DNA of 64,000 nt from an uncultured Bacteroides sp. (GCA_902492205.1 CABUKU010000004.1:1-64000), one strand, 5' to 3'; shown: positions 34,008 to 44,460, counted from the stretch's first letter. Notes: generated from the sequence alone by a model not told the origin. Program-made: numbers and translations.

Positions 34008-35081
34008 TTATTTCAATACTTCATTGAGTTTCTTTTCAATATCATCACCTCTGAGGTTCTTACCGATGATAACTCCATTAGGATCAACTAACAAAGTTGC
34101 AGGAATACCTCTTACGCCATAAATTTTAGCTCCTTCACATTGCCATCCTTTCAAATCGGACATTTGAGGCCAAGTAATGCCTAAATCACTAATTCCTTTC
34201 ATCCAAGCTTCTTTTTTGCTATCCAAAGAAACACCCACGATTTCAAATCCTTTTGATGCAAATTTCTCATAAGCAGCTTTTACATGTGGCATTTCTTTAC
34301 GGCAAGGACCACACCATGATGCCCAGAAATCAATTAAGACATATTTGCCTTTTCCTACATAGTCGGATAAAGCTACTTCTTTGTCATTAATATCTTTCAT
34401 TTTGAAATCAGTGAATTTTTGTCCTACTTCAGAACGTTTTACAGCTTTCTGATGTTCGATAACAGCTTGTGCATATCCGCTTTCTTTCATTACAGGAGAA
34501 GCTTCTGCGAGAATCTTTGTAACTTCATCGCTGGATAAACTGCTTTCGTGCATACGAAGAAGATAGGCTGCAACGATATTATTCAGGTTTTGATTGATAC
34601 ATTCTTTTACTACAGCAAGTTGTTTTTCTGAAATCTCATCCCATTTTTTCTCTAATGCAGCCATTTCATCTTTCTGTTCTTCTTTCAGTTCGGAAGCTTG
34701 TTTTCTCAAAGCTCTGAATTCATCATTGAATGCGTCTATTTTTTGGTTGCATGCATCAAGAATATCATTTGTTGGAGTTCCTGTTGCTTTTCTTGGGTTA
34801 TTGAGAGAAACATTAATTGTTCCGTTCTCAAGAATAACATTGGTTCCGATTCTGCCAACTGATACAGAAGCAAAGCATGCTTTGGGTTGAGTTCCTTTAA
34901 ATGTAAAAGTGTTGTTACTGATAGTTGCACTATCCATTACAGCTCTGTTATTTTCTGCGTCGTTAAGATAAACTTTCTTTCCGTCCATTCCATTAACAGT
35001 ACCGTTAATAGTGTAGTTTACTTGTGCAGATGCCATAAGAGACATACATAGTGCACATGTCGTGATGATAATTTTGTTCAT
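34008..35081 (-). CDS. TlpA-like periplasmic thiol-disulfide oxidoreductase
   Basis: A 357-residue exported protein: signal peptide (cleaved near LMASAQ, residue 20), DUF4369-like beta domain (22-105; YTINGTVNGMDGKKVYLND), a long charged helical stretch (110-200) and a C-terminal thioredoxin fold (215-357). The active site is WASWCGPC (Cys257, Cys260) and the cis-proline is in RGIPATLLVDP. It is probably a reductant of periplasmic disulfides. It is the last of three thioredoxin-fold genes at the end of a SusCD operon. Confidence 0.9.
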   Translation of the reverse strand: MNKIIITTCALCMSLMASAQVNYTINGTVNGMDGKKVYLNDAENNRAVMDSATISNNTFTFKGTQPKACFASVSVGRIGTNVILENGTINVSLNNPRKATGTPTNDILDACNQKIDAFNDEFRALRKQASELKEEQKDEMAALEKKWDEISEKQLAVVKECINQNLNNIVAAYLLRMHESSLSSDEVTKILAEASPVMKESGYAQAVIEHQKAVKRSEVGQKFTDFKMKDINDKEVALSDYVGKGKYVLIDFWASWCGPCRKEMPHVKAAYEKFASKGFEIVGVSLDSKKEAWMKGISDLGITWPQMSDLKGWQCEGAKIYGVRGIPATLLVDPNGVIIGKNLRGDDIEKKLNEVLK

Positions 35082-35134
35082 GATGTAAGTTTTAAAGTTT
35101 TATATCAGGTTGCTAAATTACACATTTTGCGAGA

Positions 35135-36295
35135 TTATTTGATATATTCTGCAATTGTTTTAGAAATATTATCACCTCGTAATTCTTTGGCTATTATTTT
35201 TCCTTCGGGATTTATCAAAAGGATATGTGGAATACCTATAATGCAGTATTTATTCATAATAGTTCGGATACTGTCTTTAGGTATTAGCAAGTGATCCCAA
35301 AAGCTTTTATCTTCTTCAATTGCTTTTAGCCAATCATTTTTATGGTAATCTGATGATACTCCTAGAATAGTAAAGTTATTATTCTTATACTTATTAAATG
35401 CCTCAAGCAGGTATGGAGTTTCTTTTCTACACCATCCACATCCTGAACTCCAAAAATCAATCAGAACATATTTGCCTTTGAAGTTGCTCAAACTAAGTGG
35501 ATTATTATTTGTGTCAAATCCTGCAATGTCGGGTGCCTTGTTGCCTACTGCACATCTCTCGAATCGCTGTAATCCTTTTTCAATACGGGTGTAATATGAA
35601 CTTGATTTTGCTGTAGAATCAAATTCTGAAATGAAATTCCGTACTTTATTAATTTCCTCTAATGTGCTGAATGTAGAATGCTGGAATTGATTAGAAAAAT
35701 AAAGATAGAGCCCAAATAAAGTTCCTTTCTCTTTTTCTATTGCTTCTTTAATGAATTGCTGTTTTTGTTCTCTGCTTTCATCATAATATGGAGAAGATAA
35801 TTCTTTTATACGTTTCATTTCTTCTCTGTCTCCTTTTTCACGTGCTGCATAAAAAAGAGCATCCAAAGAATCAAGTAATACTCTGTTTCCTTTTGCATCT
35901 TTTTGTTCACAAAAAGCTAAATATTTATCTTCAAGTTTTGATCCTTCACCTTTTACTTGCATTCGATTATACTTATCGCTACTAATACTGATTTGCATAT
36001 TTGTAGGTTCGATAAATAAGTATGCACCTTGTTGAATATTTTCCTGCTTACTATTCTGTAAAGCTATGAAATATAATTTCGATTCGATAGAATCTATATT
36101 ATAAGTGAAGCTACCATCAATAACCGGAATTGAATCTATGAGGTCTACATTGTTATAAAATTCATCATTTACATCATATAAGTAAAGTTGATTTGCTTCA
36201 AAATCATGTATTTCTCCCTTTAACAGTATAGGTGATTGTGTGCAGGCTGTTGTTAGTAAAATTAAGATATTTAGAAATAGAATTATCTTCTTCAT
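35135..36295 (-). CDS. Thioredoxin-fold lipoprotein with CGWC active site
   Basis: A 386-residue lipoprotein (lipobox ending at Cys18, LTTAC) with a DUF4369-like N-terminal domain (24-120), a helical middle and a thioredoxin domain from about 250. The active site is FWSSGCGWCRKE (Cys286, Cys289), so the dipeptide between the cysteines is Gly-Trp instead of the Gly-Pro of the two neighbours. The dipeptide tunes redox potential in this family, so this protein may have a different partner or direction. The cis-proline is in IIGIPHILLINP. It lies 7 bp after the next upstream gene in the same operon. Confidence 0.88.
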   Translation of the reverse strand: MKKIILFLNILILLTTACTQSPILLKGEIHDFEANQLYLYDVNDEFYNNVDLIDSIPVIDGSFTYNIDSIESKLYFIALQNSKQENIQQGAYLFIEPTNMQISISSDKYNRMQVKGEGSKLEDKYLAFCEQKDAKGNRVLLDSLDALFYAAREKGDREEMKRIKELSSPYYDESREQKQQFIKEAIEKEKGTLFGLYLYFSNQFQHSTFSTLEEINKVRNFISEFDSTAKSSSYYTRIEKGLQRFERCAVGNKAPDIAGFDTNNNPLSLSNFKGKYVLIDFWSSGCGWCRKETPYLLEAFNKYKNNNFTILGVSSDYHKNDWLKAIEEDKSFWDHLLIPKDSIRTIMNKYCIIGIPHILLINPEGKIIAKELRGDNISKTIAEYIK

Positions 36296-36302
36296 AATTT
36301 TC

Positions 36303-37667
36303 TTATTTATTTAATGCTTCATCAATTATTGAATTAATTTCTTCACTTGATGGACGAGGAGCATAAGCATTAATGATATTAAACTCTTTATCAATCAAAA
36401 TAAAGCGAGGAATATAGAAAATACCCCATTCTGTTTTTAAAGCTTTATCTTGCGAATGATATTGAGTTAACTCTTTATGATGTGCATTAAGATACTCATG
36501 CCATTTTATGCCCTCCGTGTCTGTTGATATAGGAAGGAAAATTATATCTTTATCTGTATATTTTTTGCTTAAAGCTTCGAATGCCGGAGATTCTTGGATA
36601 CATGGTCCGCACCATGTAGCCCATAAATCGACATAAATGATTTTTCCTTTGAAATCGCTTAGTCTTTTTAAATTACCGTTGACATCTTCCATTTGAATAT
36701 CGGGAGCCAGTTGCCCAGGTAAAAGCTTACTAACTTGGTTTATTTTATTGTTTAATTCAAATGCAAAATCTTCATTTTTGATTGTTCTGACGAAACCGTT
36801 TACTTCATTAATCACTTCTTTAGATGCTTCTCCACGTAGTTTTCCAACTTCTTCTTCACATTTGAAAAGCTCTTTGGCACGTTCCGGTATAGTTATTCCT
36901 TCAAACCATGCAGTATAAGCTGAATCTGATGAATAAGACATAACATCACGAACTACAGCTACGTCAAGAAACTCTTCGGGAGCAATTTCTTTGAATAGTG
37001 GATTAACTTCTGATATTATAGATTGAGCAAATTCCTTAAATTTATTATTGAATTCTTCCTCCGTTTTCACTTCGCTAAACATACCAGAATAAGAAGCATA
37101 AGATATATAGCTGTTTATTATATCTCCGGTAATTCTGGCTCTTTCTAATTTTTTGAATGTTTGAGAAGCATTTTTTAAAGTATCCAATTCATTAAAACGA
37201 ATAGCAGCTAAGCTGTCAATGGTTGTTTTTGTTGCATTGAAATCTTTTTTTATGTAACGTCCGGCTTCGAGAAATGAACCTCCTTTAGGGAATAAACGGT
37301 ACTTCATGTAATTATTAACTTCAGCACCTTTTCCACTGAATTCAGCCTCCTTATTCTTTGGAGTAATCTTCATTGTAAGATCATCTCCGGGAGTTAAATA
37401 AAGTGTATTCCGACTGATATTAAAGTAAGCAGGTTCTTTGATTGTCAAGATTGTATCAAAACATCCGGCAGAGTCCAATATTAGTTCAAAATCTTTGCTG
37501 TCTCCTAATGCAGAAGATGCTCCGTTATAACTCATGCGTTGGGTATCATTTCCCAAATCAATCAGTTGTCCTTTTATATGGACTATACTCTCTGCTGATT
37601 TATTGTTTGTACAAGAAGCAAAGCAACAGCAGATAAGCCCTGCTGTTGCTAATGTGAATAATTTCAT
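36303..37667 (-). CDS. TlpA-like thioredoxin-fold lipoprotein
   Basis: A 454-residue lipoprotein (lipobox ending at Cys19, FASC) with an N-terminal DUF4369-like domain (25-115), a long helical middle (about 120-310) and a C-terminal TlpA domain with WATWCGPC (Cys353, Cys356) and cis-proline in FYIPRFILIDK. Proteins of this architecture sit beside SusCD pairs in many Bacteroidales loci and are thought to reduce disulfides of imported or surface proteins. It begins 20 bp after susD. Confidence 0.9.
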   Translation of the reverse strand: MKLFTLATAGLICCCFASCTNNKSAESIVHIKGQLIDLGNDTQRMSYNGASSALGDSKDFELILDSAGCFDTILTIKEPAYFNISRNTLYLTPGDDLTMKITPKNKEAEFSGKGAEVNNYMKYRLFPKGGSFLEAGRYIKKDFNATKTTIDSLAAIRFNELDTLKNASQTFKKLERARITGDIINSYISYASYSGMFSEVKTEEEFNNKFKEFAQSIISEVNPLFKEIAPEEFLDVAVVRDVMSYSSDSAYTAWFEGITIPERAKELFKCEEEVGKLRGEASKEVINEVNGFVRTIKNEDFAFELNNKINQVSKLLPGQLAPDIQMEDVNGNLKRLSDFKGKIIYVDLWATWCGPCIQESPAFEALSKKYTDKDIIFLPISTDTEGIKWHEYLNAHHKELTQYHSQDKALKTEWGIFYIPRFILIDKEFNIINAYAPRPSSEEINSIIDEALNK

Positions 37668-37687
37668 ATATTATATATTTGAATATG

Positions 37688-39091
37688 TTATCTTTCGTTT
37701 GGAATCATATCAGGATTAAAACGTAATACGTTTAGTGGAATTGGCAGAATATATTTCGGATCATTAGGTTCTAATTTATATTCTTTTCCATTGATTACGT
37801 GGATTACTGTTTTTGCAAATTGTGGCTCACGATTTAAACGTTTTAAGTCGATTAGACGCGTACATCCCTGTATTGCTAACTCGCGTCTTCTTTCATCAAG
37901 TACAAGTTTTAGGGCTTCATCATTGTTTGCAGCAGATAATTCAACATTATTATTGATACGATTATTTCTTAATTGATCAAGATACTTTAATGCTTTATCT
38001 TTACTGCCAATACGTGCTTCACATTCTGCCGCAATTAAATAAATTTCGGGAGTTGCCATTGCCATATTGGCATAAATATAAGGAGCCCATAAATCATAAT
38101 CACATGTAACGCCTCCGAGATATCGGGTAAAGTATAATTTATAACGCATATCATTTTCTTTATCAAACAATGATATAAGTTCGTCAGATCCATAAATCCC
38201 TCCATTCATATAATAAACTTGAGGTGGAACACGTACGTAGATGTTTTCAGGATTGTCAGCACGTTGTGGGACATCAAGCCGCCCTATAGATTTTTCAGGA
38301 TCTATTACTTTATAGAGCTTTAAATCTAATAAAGAAGAATTTACTTCTAAAGATAGCTCCGCATTTTTTAAAGCTTCTTTATAGTTACCCATGCAAAGAT
38401 ACATTCTTGCTAACATACCATACCCCACAGGTTTTGAAGCACGGAATACATTATTAACGGGTTTTGCGGGAAGAGATTTGGCAGCTTCATCTAGATCTTT
38501 TTTTATTTGATCGTAAACAGCTTGTACCGATGCACGTTCAAGATTACTTTGATTAATGATTTTTGTGAGCATTAATGGTACCCCCGGATCATTAGATGCA
38601 GTTGTCGGATCATAGTGTTTAGCATAAGCATTGATTAATATCAGATATTCGAAAGCGCGTCCCATTAAGGCCTCTGCCTGTACCTGAAGTTTATGTTGTT
38701 CTGTGGCATCCGTTGAATTCATAATATCTTCGATGATCACATTGTAATAATATATGCGATTATAACCATATGTCCATATATTATCTGTTTCACCGTCACC
38801 AAAAGTCTCGGACTGAAAAGAATAAAGATTTTGTTCTTTTAGTGCAAGTGATTCGTATCCTCCCGTCATATCATCAACATCGGGAATAAATACATCATCA
38901 GTTAACCAATTCGGATAATTGTCCGATGATTTCATTAATTGAGCATAATTGAGTAAAGCTTCATAGTCTTCACATTTCTTTGGTATTACAATGCCCTTAG
39001 GTTGTATGTCCAAATAGTTGTCACATGATGTTCCTATAAGCATGCAAATGGCAATTAACAGGATACTGTATATTTTATTATTCATAGTCAT
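37688..39091 (-). CDS. SusD/RagB-family lipoprotein
   Basis: A 467-residue outer-membrane lipoprotein (lipobox ending at Cys23, IGTSC) followed by DNYLDIQPKG, the classical mature SusD start. Further marks are EALMGRAFEYLILINAYAKHY, seen here as GRAFEYLILINAYAKHY, and LDERRRELAIQGCTRLIDLKR near the end. It caps the SusC transporter encoded 4 bp upstream. No glycoside hydrolase is encoded in this operon. The three thioredoxin-fold genes suggest peptides or a redox-active ligand in place of a polysaccharide. Confidence 0.94.
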   Translation of the reverse strand: MTMNNKIYSILLIAICMLIGTSCDNYLDIQPKGIVIPKKCEDYEALLNYAQLMKSSDNYPNWLTDDVFIPDVDDMTGGYESLALKEQNLYSFQSETFGDGETDNIWTYGYNRIYYYNVIIEDIMNSTDATEQHKLQVQAEALMGRAFEYLILINAYAKHYDPTTASNDPGVPLMLTKIINQSNLERASVQAVYDQIKKDLDEAAKSLPAKPVNNVFRASKPVGYGMLARMYLCMGNYKEALKNAELSLEVNSSLLDLKLYKVIDPEKSIGRLDVPQRADNPENIYVRVPPQVYYMNGGIYGSDELISLFDKENDMRYKLYFTRYLGGVTCDYDLWAPYIYANMAMATPEIYLIAAECEARIGSKDKALKYLDQLRNNRINNNVELSAANNDEALKLVLDERRRELAIQGCTRLIDLKRLNREPQFAKTVIHVINGKEYKLEPNDPKYILPIPLNVLRFNPDMIPNER

Positions 39092-39095
39092 TATT

Positions 39096-42000
39096 TTAAA
39101 AATTAATTGATACGCCTAATGTATATGTTGCAGGATTAGGCAGTTTCAGAGTACCGAAACCATAACCGCTTGTAGTATAAGCTTCAGGGTCTATGTCTCC
39201 ATTTGCAGCCCACCACCAGGCATTGCTGATTTGTAGGGTAAGAGCAGCCGATTCCATGGCGCATTCTTTCAGCCAATTCTTAGGAAAGTTATATGTAAGA
39301 GTAATGTCTCTGAGTTTGATATAATCCGCTTTTTTTACGTGAATATCTGCAGAATACCAAACTTGTTTGAGCTTATATCCTGTACTTTTATTCATTGCAG
39401 GTGCTACTCCCGGTATATCTTCGTCACCCGGTTTTTTCCAATAATTCAACGCTTTACGATTGATATTTCCTCCTTCGTAGCTGGTCAGGTATGGAGAAAT
39501 AACATCACGCATTACATGACCTCCATAGTAGATGAACATGAATGATAAATCAAATCCTGCATAAGAAAAACGGTTAGTCATGGATGCTGTATACTTAGGG
39601 GTACGTGTTCCTGAATAAACCAACTCATTGACTGAGGTAACATCTTTAACTTTTTCTCCATTTGCATTATAGGCTAATGCTTGTCCCGTTTCATGATCAA
39701 GGCCGGCATAGCAATAGCTGAATAAACTGTTTAACGGATAACCTACTGCTGCAACATTATAAGCATTATAGTTAAATACACTTTCTTGTGTCCCTTCGAG
39801 ATTTGTTAATTTATTCTTGTTGTAACTAAACATTACATTAGTATTCCATTCAAAATTTCTTGTACGGATGTTGGTACTTCCAAGATTAATTTCAACTCCT
39901 CTGTTATACATCGTTCCATAATTCACAAGCAATTGACTCCATCCTAATGTCGGGTCTGCATTTCTTGTTCCCAACAAATCTGTTGTATTTTTATTGTAAT
40001 AATCAATACTACCGTATAAACGTGAACCTAAAATGGAGAAATCGATACCTACATTAGTTGAAGCTGTCTTTTCCCATCTTAACTCGTTGTTGGGTGGGTT
40101 ACTGATTTTATTACTAAAATCACCTACCCAGTTATTGAATCCATAATTTTCTACAGTCATGTAGGGTCCTGCATCTTTAGGAACATTACCGCCAATACCA
40201 TATGTTAAACGAAAATTTAATCTGTCAAGCCATTCTGCATCTTTTAAAAAACTTTCTTCTGCTGCATACCAGCTGCCACCTATCGACCAAAGAGGACGAT
40301 ATTGGTATTTAGGATCTGTACCAAATAAGTTGGATTGGTCTATGCGGACACTACCGGTTACGGCATATCTGTCATTGAAAGTGTATGAACCATTGGCATA
40401 GAAAGATACATAACGGTTTTCAATATGTTCAAATTTGTTGTTTTCATCATATACCCAGTTATAAGAACCACCAAGCGATTCTGTACCTGATATAGGACTC
40501 ATAACCAATGAGTTGATAGGTTTTACTCCTAAGCTATTATCATCATAGCCCATGTAATAGTTTTCATTATTTGTACTGCGAACCATGCGACGCTCAGCTC
40601 CGGCTATTGCTGTAATGCCATGTTTATTAAATGTGCGGTTGAAGTTAATTTGTCCACGTAAAGTATAAGAGTATGTGTCTCCACGTGTTTCTGATAGTTG
40701 ACCGCCTTTGGGAACATTTAATGTCAGCTCCTGAGTATCTTTATCATATTGTGCAGCATCATTAATCATATTGCGGACTTTATAAGATCTTGCGGTATAA
40801 AGTTCTCTGTCTTTATAGTTACTTTTCTCTGTTTGATATTTAAAATCAACAGTTAAACCTTCAATCAATTTGAAGTTAAGACCTGCTTGAATACGATAGT
40901 AGTTATTCTCTTTTTTGATATTTTCCTCTTTCAAATTATTTAGAGGTATATATGTTTCATCTACCAAACCTATACTTTGAAGACGTTCGAGCTCATAATC
41001 TGATTTATTTTTCTGCCATGCAAGAGGATTACCATTTTCATCACGTAACATATAGTAGCTTGGTGCACTGGTTAGTAAGTCTTTATAATTACCCATACCT
41101 GTGTCTTTGCTCGAATTTGAAAAGTTTCCGGAAAAACCTAAATTAATTGTCAGCCATTTGCAAAACTTGATATCATCTTTTAAGTTTACTCCTATGCGTT
41201 CTTCATTCTGAAATTTTTGATTTTCATAATTACCTAAGTAATTGATGGAAGCCATGTAACTGTGAGTTTTTGTTCCTCCGGATAAAGACAGATTGTGTTG
41301 GTGCTTTATTCCTACACGAGTAAGCTCGTCTAAAATTTGGTCGCGATTATCAGCATTACGATATGATTGTAATTGTGCATTCAATTGATCATCATTTATA
41401 TCCCCTGCTTCTTTTTGATATAATAGAGCCTTTACAGGATTAAGTGATTCGCGCTTATTTAAGTTTTGTTGTTGCTTGTGATAATAGTTGAATTGATCAA
41501 TTTGAAAATCAACAAACTCAGAACTGTTCATTAAATTTAAATAATCAATATCCGGTTTTGGAGAGAAACGGACACTTCCGTTATAGCGTACTCTGTTTTT
41601 CCCGTTTTCATTGCCACCGTTTAAGGTTGTTACTACGATAACTCCATTGGCTGCGCGAGCCCCATAAATAGAACTGGCTGCGGCATCTTTTAACACTGTA
41701 ATGTTTTGAACATCTGATGGATTGATAAAATTAATATCTCCTTCATATGGCATCCCGTCAACTACATATAAAGGTTTTGTTTCTCCTTTATAAGTGGTAA
41801 TACCGCGAATTACAATTTCATCTTTGGTTCCCATTTTATTAATACCTGCAACTAATCCTTCCATGCGGGAAAGAAGGTCCGTTTCTAACTTGTCTTTAAA
41901 ATTCTTTTGCGGAATAACAGAATAAGAACCCGTTGCTCTTTCACTTGATATAGTTTGATAACCTGTAACTACCACATCCTGAAGTGCAGTTGCAGAGCTT

Positions 42001-42596
42001 TCCATATTTATTTTCAGTATTTTCATGCCCTGAGTTACTTTTACAGCTTTATCGGCCATGCCAACAAAAGAAAAAGTTAGCAGATCTCCGGGTACTGCTT
42101 TAATTGAGAAATGTCCGTCAATATCTGTTATTGTTCCACTACCGGTGCTGGGAACATAAACATTGACTCCGATAAGTGTTTCTCCATTTTCATCGAAAAC
42201 AGTTCCTGCAATATCTATCGGAGTATGTTTTTTGTCTGTTTGTGTTGTGTTTGGAGGTAAAATAAGAATCAGGTTTCTTTTGATTTCATAACGTAAAGAT
42301 GTTTGTTTGCAGAAATCTGTGAGCACACTTGATAAAGGTGCATTTTGGTAATTTAAGGAAACCCGTTGTGTCGGATTAATTGTTGATTCCTCATACACAA
42401 AATGTAAATGTGTATCCCTTTGCAACTGATCTAACACTGTTCTGACTAGAGTGTTTTGAACATTGATTGTTACTTTCTTGTCCGCTTGCGCAAATGTTTG
42501 TGTTGCAATTGTTAAAGAAAATACCATAAATGTTATAAAACATCTAATCATTAAATTCTTACGAAGAAAAATTTCGTTTAAAACTTTTTTTCCCAT
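39096..42596 (-). CDS. SusC/RagA TonB transporter with STN signalling domain
   Basis: A 1166-residue outer-membrane transporter. After a signal peptide (cleaved near TQTFAQ, about residue 36) comes an STN domain (about 38-113; KVTINVQNTLVRTVLDQL), then a carboxypeptidase-regulatory domain (about 127-210; GTVFDENGETLIGVNVYVPS), plug (VVTGYQTISSERATGSY; PLYVVDGMPYEG; YGARAANGVIVVTT) and barrel ending in TLGVSINF. The STN domain contacts a FecR anti-sigma factor when ligand is bound. The matching fecR and ECF sigma genes lie directly upstream, so the transporter probably controls its own operon. Confidence 0.95.
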   Translation of the reverse strand: MGKKVLNEIFLRKNLMIRCFITFMVFSLTIATQTFAQADKKVTINVQNTLVRTVLDQLQRDTHLHFVYEESTINPTQRVSLNYQNAPLSSVLTDFCKQTSLRYEIKRNLILILPPNTTQTDKKHTPIDIAGTVFDENGETLIGVNVYVPSTGSGTITDIDGHFSIKAVPGDLLTFSFVGMADKAVKVTQGMKILKINMESSATALQDVVVTGYQTISSERATGSYSVIPQKNFKDKLETDLLSRMEGLVAGINKMGTKDEIVIRGITTYKGETKPLYVVDGMPYEGDINFINPSDVQNITVLKDAAASSIYGARAANGVIVVTTLNGGNENGKNRVRYNGSVRFSPKPDIDYLNLMNSSEFVDFQIDQFNYYHKQQQNLNKRESLNPVKALLYQKEAGDINDDQLNAQLQSYRNADNRDQILDELTRVGIKHQHNLSLSGGTKTHSYMASINYLGNYENQKFQNEERIGVNLKDDIKFCKWLTINLGFSGNFSNSSKDTGMGNYKDLLTSAPSYYMLRDENGNPLAWQKNKSDYELERLQSIGLVDETYIPLNNLKEENIKKENNYYRIQAGLNFKLIEGLTVDFKYQTEKSNYKDRELYTARSYKVRNMINDAAQYDKDTQELTLNVPKGGQLSETRGDTYSYTLRGQINFNRTFNKHGITAIAGAERRMVRSTNNENYYMGYDDNSLGVKPINSLVMSPISGTESLGGSYNWVYDENNKFEHIENRYVSFYANGSYTFNDRYAVTGSVRIDQSNLFGTDPKYQYRPLWSIGGSWYAAEESFLKDAEWLDRLNFRLTYGIGGNVPKDAGPYMTVENYGFNNWVGDFSNKISNPPNNELRWEKTASTNVGIDFSILGSRLYGSIDYYNKNTTDLLGTRNADPTLGWSQLLVNYGTMYNRGVEINLGSTNIRTRNFEWNTNVMFSYNKNKLTNLEGTQESVFNYNAYNVAAVGYPLNSLFSYCYAGLDHETGQALAYNANGEKVKDVTSVNELVYSGTRTPKYTASMTNRFSYAGFDLSFMFIYYGGHVMRDVISPYLTSYEGGNINRKALNYWKKPGDEDIPGVAPAMNKSTGYKLKQVWYSADIHVKKADYIKLRDITLTYNFPKNWLKECAMESAALTLQISNAWWWAANGDIDPEAYTTSGYGFGTLKLPNPATYTLGVSINF

Positions 42597-42627
42597 AACT
42601 TTGTTTTGATTAAATGATTTGAATTTT

Positions 42628-42691
42628 CCTGCCTTACAGGACTTTTGAGTTATTAATTATTATTTATAATAGTGGGAAGGGGGGGCCTTCC
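42628..42691. other. Two short hairpins in the fecR-susC gap
   Basis: GGAAGG (42675-42680) and CCTTCC (42686-42691) frame five Gs right after the fecR stop; the G run is seven long (42679-42685). TCCTG and CAGGA (42628-42632, 42637-42641) form a second small stem nearer susC. They may separate fecR from susC transcription. The target promoter of the ECF factor should be in this 97-bp gap but I could not identify it. Confidence 0.35.
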
Positions 42692-42693
42692 TG

Positions 42694-43815
42694 CTATTTC
42701 TTTGTTATGTATATTTTATTGTTTTCTCTTGTAAATTTTACATTGGAAACTTCTTCAATTACTTCAATGGCAAAACTGAGCTCATTGTTACGGAATATAA
42801 CTCCGGCAAAAAGTTTTTGTTTTAAGTTTTCATTCTTAAATAAAATATCTACGTCATACCATCTTGATAATTGTGCCGCAATAGATTGTAAGTTTGTTTG
42901 CCGAAATTCATAAATACCGTGTGCCCATGATGTGAATAATTGTGCATTTACTTTTTCTACGTGTATGGTCCCTGTTTCTTCAATGGTTGCCTGTTGATTA
43001 GGCAATAATATTACTGATGTGTTTGAATTGCTTATTTTTACTTTACCTTCTGCTAATGTTGTTTGTACATTACTGTTGGGATAAGCCGATACATTAAATT
43101 TAGTACCTAACACTTCTATGGAATTGTTGGCATTATGTACGATGAAAGGATGCTTACTATCTTTGGCAACTTCAAAATATGCTTCTCCTGTTAAAGTTAC
43201 TTCACGTGTACCGGTAAAACATTCGGGATAGTGCAAACTGCTTTCGGCATTTAGCCAAACATTGGTTCCGTCTGATAAAGTTAATTGATATTCACCGCCA
43301 CGTGGTATAGTTAAAGTATTGTATTTTATTTCTTTTTCCTCATTTTGCTTCTTAGCGGTATATGTTAATGATTCATTTGCTTTACTGATGGCAACGGTGT
43401 TACCTTTATCATTTGTTATGCTTCCTTCTTTCGTACCTAAATCTACTCTTTGCCCATTGTCTAAAATAAGAATTGCCTTTCTGCTACCGGTTTCCGGAAA
43501 AGAATCTTTGGCAGTAGAAATGGCAACTTCTTTGTGAGTAATTTTATGAGAGAATAATGTATATGATAATGTGAAAATGATTAAAAATGATGCTGCAATA
43601 GCTCCTGAAATATATACGGCATGACGCATTTGTTTTCGGTTCCTTTTTTTTATCAACTTATCCCAAGATTCGTTAGCGTCATATTGTTCGATGAATTCAA
43701 TAGAGCGTTTTATCCAATAATATTTGAACCATGTACCTGATAACCTTCGGCGTTCATCAGAGCTTTTAATCCATTTATGGAATTCTTTTATATTTTTACC
43801 CATTTTATCAATCAT
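42694..43815 (-). CDS. fecR: FecR-family anti-sigma factor
   Basis: A 373-residue inner-membrane protein. A cytoplasmic N-terminal part (1-70) binds the sigma factor, one transmembrane helix lies at about 70-92 (VYISGAIAASFLIIFTLSY), and the periplasmic part has the FecR domain (about 165-265; TIPRGGEYQLTLSDGTNVWL) and a C-terminal DUF4974-like STN-fold domain. It relays the SusC signal to the ECF sigma factor encoded 69 bp upstream. An alternative start is Met5 (43803). Confidence 0.92.
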   Translation of the reverse strand: MIDKMGKNIKEFHKWIKSSDERRRLSGTWFKYYWIKRSIEFIEQYDANESWDKLIKKRNRKQMRHAVYISGAIAASFLIIFTLSYTLFSHKITHKEVAISTAKDSFPETGSRKAILILDNGQRVDLGTKEGSITNDKGNTVAISKANESLTYTAKKQNEEKEIKYNTLTIPRGGEYQLTLSDGTNVWLNAESSLHYPECFTGTREVTLTGEAYFEVAKDSKHPFIVHNANNSIEVLGTKFNVSAYPNSNVQTTLAEGKVKISNSNTSVILLPNQQATIEETGTIHVEKVNAQLFTSWAHGIYEFRQTNLQSIAAQLSRWYDVDILFKNENLKQKLFAGVIFRNNELSFAIEVIEEVSNVKFTRENNKIYITKK

Positions 43816-43884
43816 TTATAAATAAGAGTATAAAAATGATAAAATGGGTGACAAATAGATGGAGAAAATATAAAATAATTTATT

Positions 43885-44460
43885 TTATAGCAATAAATAT
43901 ATAGAACTGTTACTTTTTCGTAGGCGCTTTAATGCACGTGAAAGGTGAGTCTTCAATGTATTTACTGAGATGTGTAATTCTTCGGCAGCTTCTTTGTATT
44001 TTTTATTTTCGAGAATGACGGCTTGTACAACAGAAAGTTCCTGTTTGGGAAGTTTTTCTAAGTCTTCCATGATTTTTCTTTCTTTTTCCAGTAACTCTTC
44101 TTCATCGGAAATGGATTCCGTGACGTCTATTTCCGTATCGAAGATTTCCTCCATTGAGATGAGATTGTTTCTTTTTAATAGCAAATAGGAATTGTTGCGG
44201 ATGGAGTAGAAAAGATAACTGCGCAATTTTACGGCGATGTTTTGATAAGTCTTTTTTTCCCAAAAAGAAATGAAGAAATCTTGTACAATGTCTTCTGCCA
44301 TAATAAAAGAATCTGTAAGCTGCACTGCATAGAGACAAAGGGACATATAATATGTATCAAACAGCAAACGGAAAGCTGCCTGAGGATTTGTCCGAAACAA
44401 TTCTAATATTAATTTGTCCTTCTCATCGTAATATTTTTGTTTCTCTCGAAGTTGATGCAT
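43885..44460 (-). CDS. ECF RNA-polymerase sigma factor
   Basis: A 191-residue sigma-70 family regulator of the extracytoplasmic-function type: region 2 (about 25-95; FRLLFDTYYMSLCLYAVQL, then AEDIVQDFFISFWEK) and region 4 (about 130-185; LSVVQAVILENKKYKEAAEELHIS begins the helix-turn-helix, with VNTLKTHLSRALKRLRK). There is no region 3, as expected. With the FecR and the STN-containing SusC that follow it forms a standard cell-surface signalling unit for the operon running down to 34008. It starts that operon; a poor -7 box (TTTCTTTG) lies about 25 bp upstream. Confidence 0.93.
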   Translation of the reverse strand: MHQLREKQKYYDEKDKLILELFRTNPQAAFRLLFDTYYMSLCLYAVQLTDSFIMAEDIVQDFFISFWEKKTYQNIAVKLRSYLFYSIRNNSYLLLKRNNLISMEEIFDTEIDVTESISDEEELLEKERKIMEDLEKLPKQELSVVQAVILENKKYKEAAEELHISVNTLKTHLSRALKRLRKSNSSIYLLL

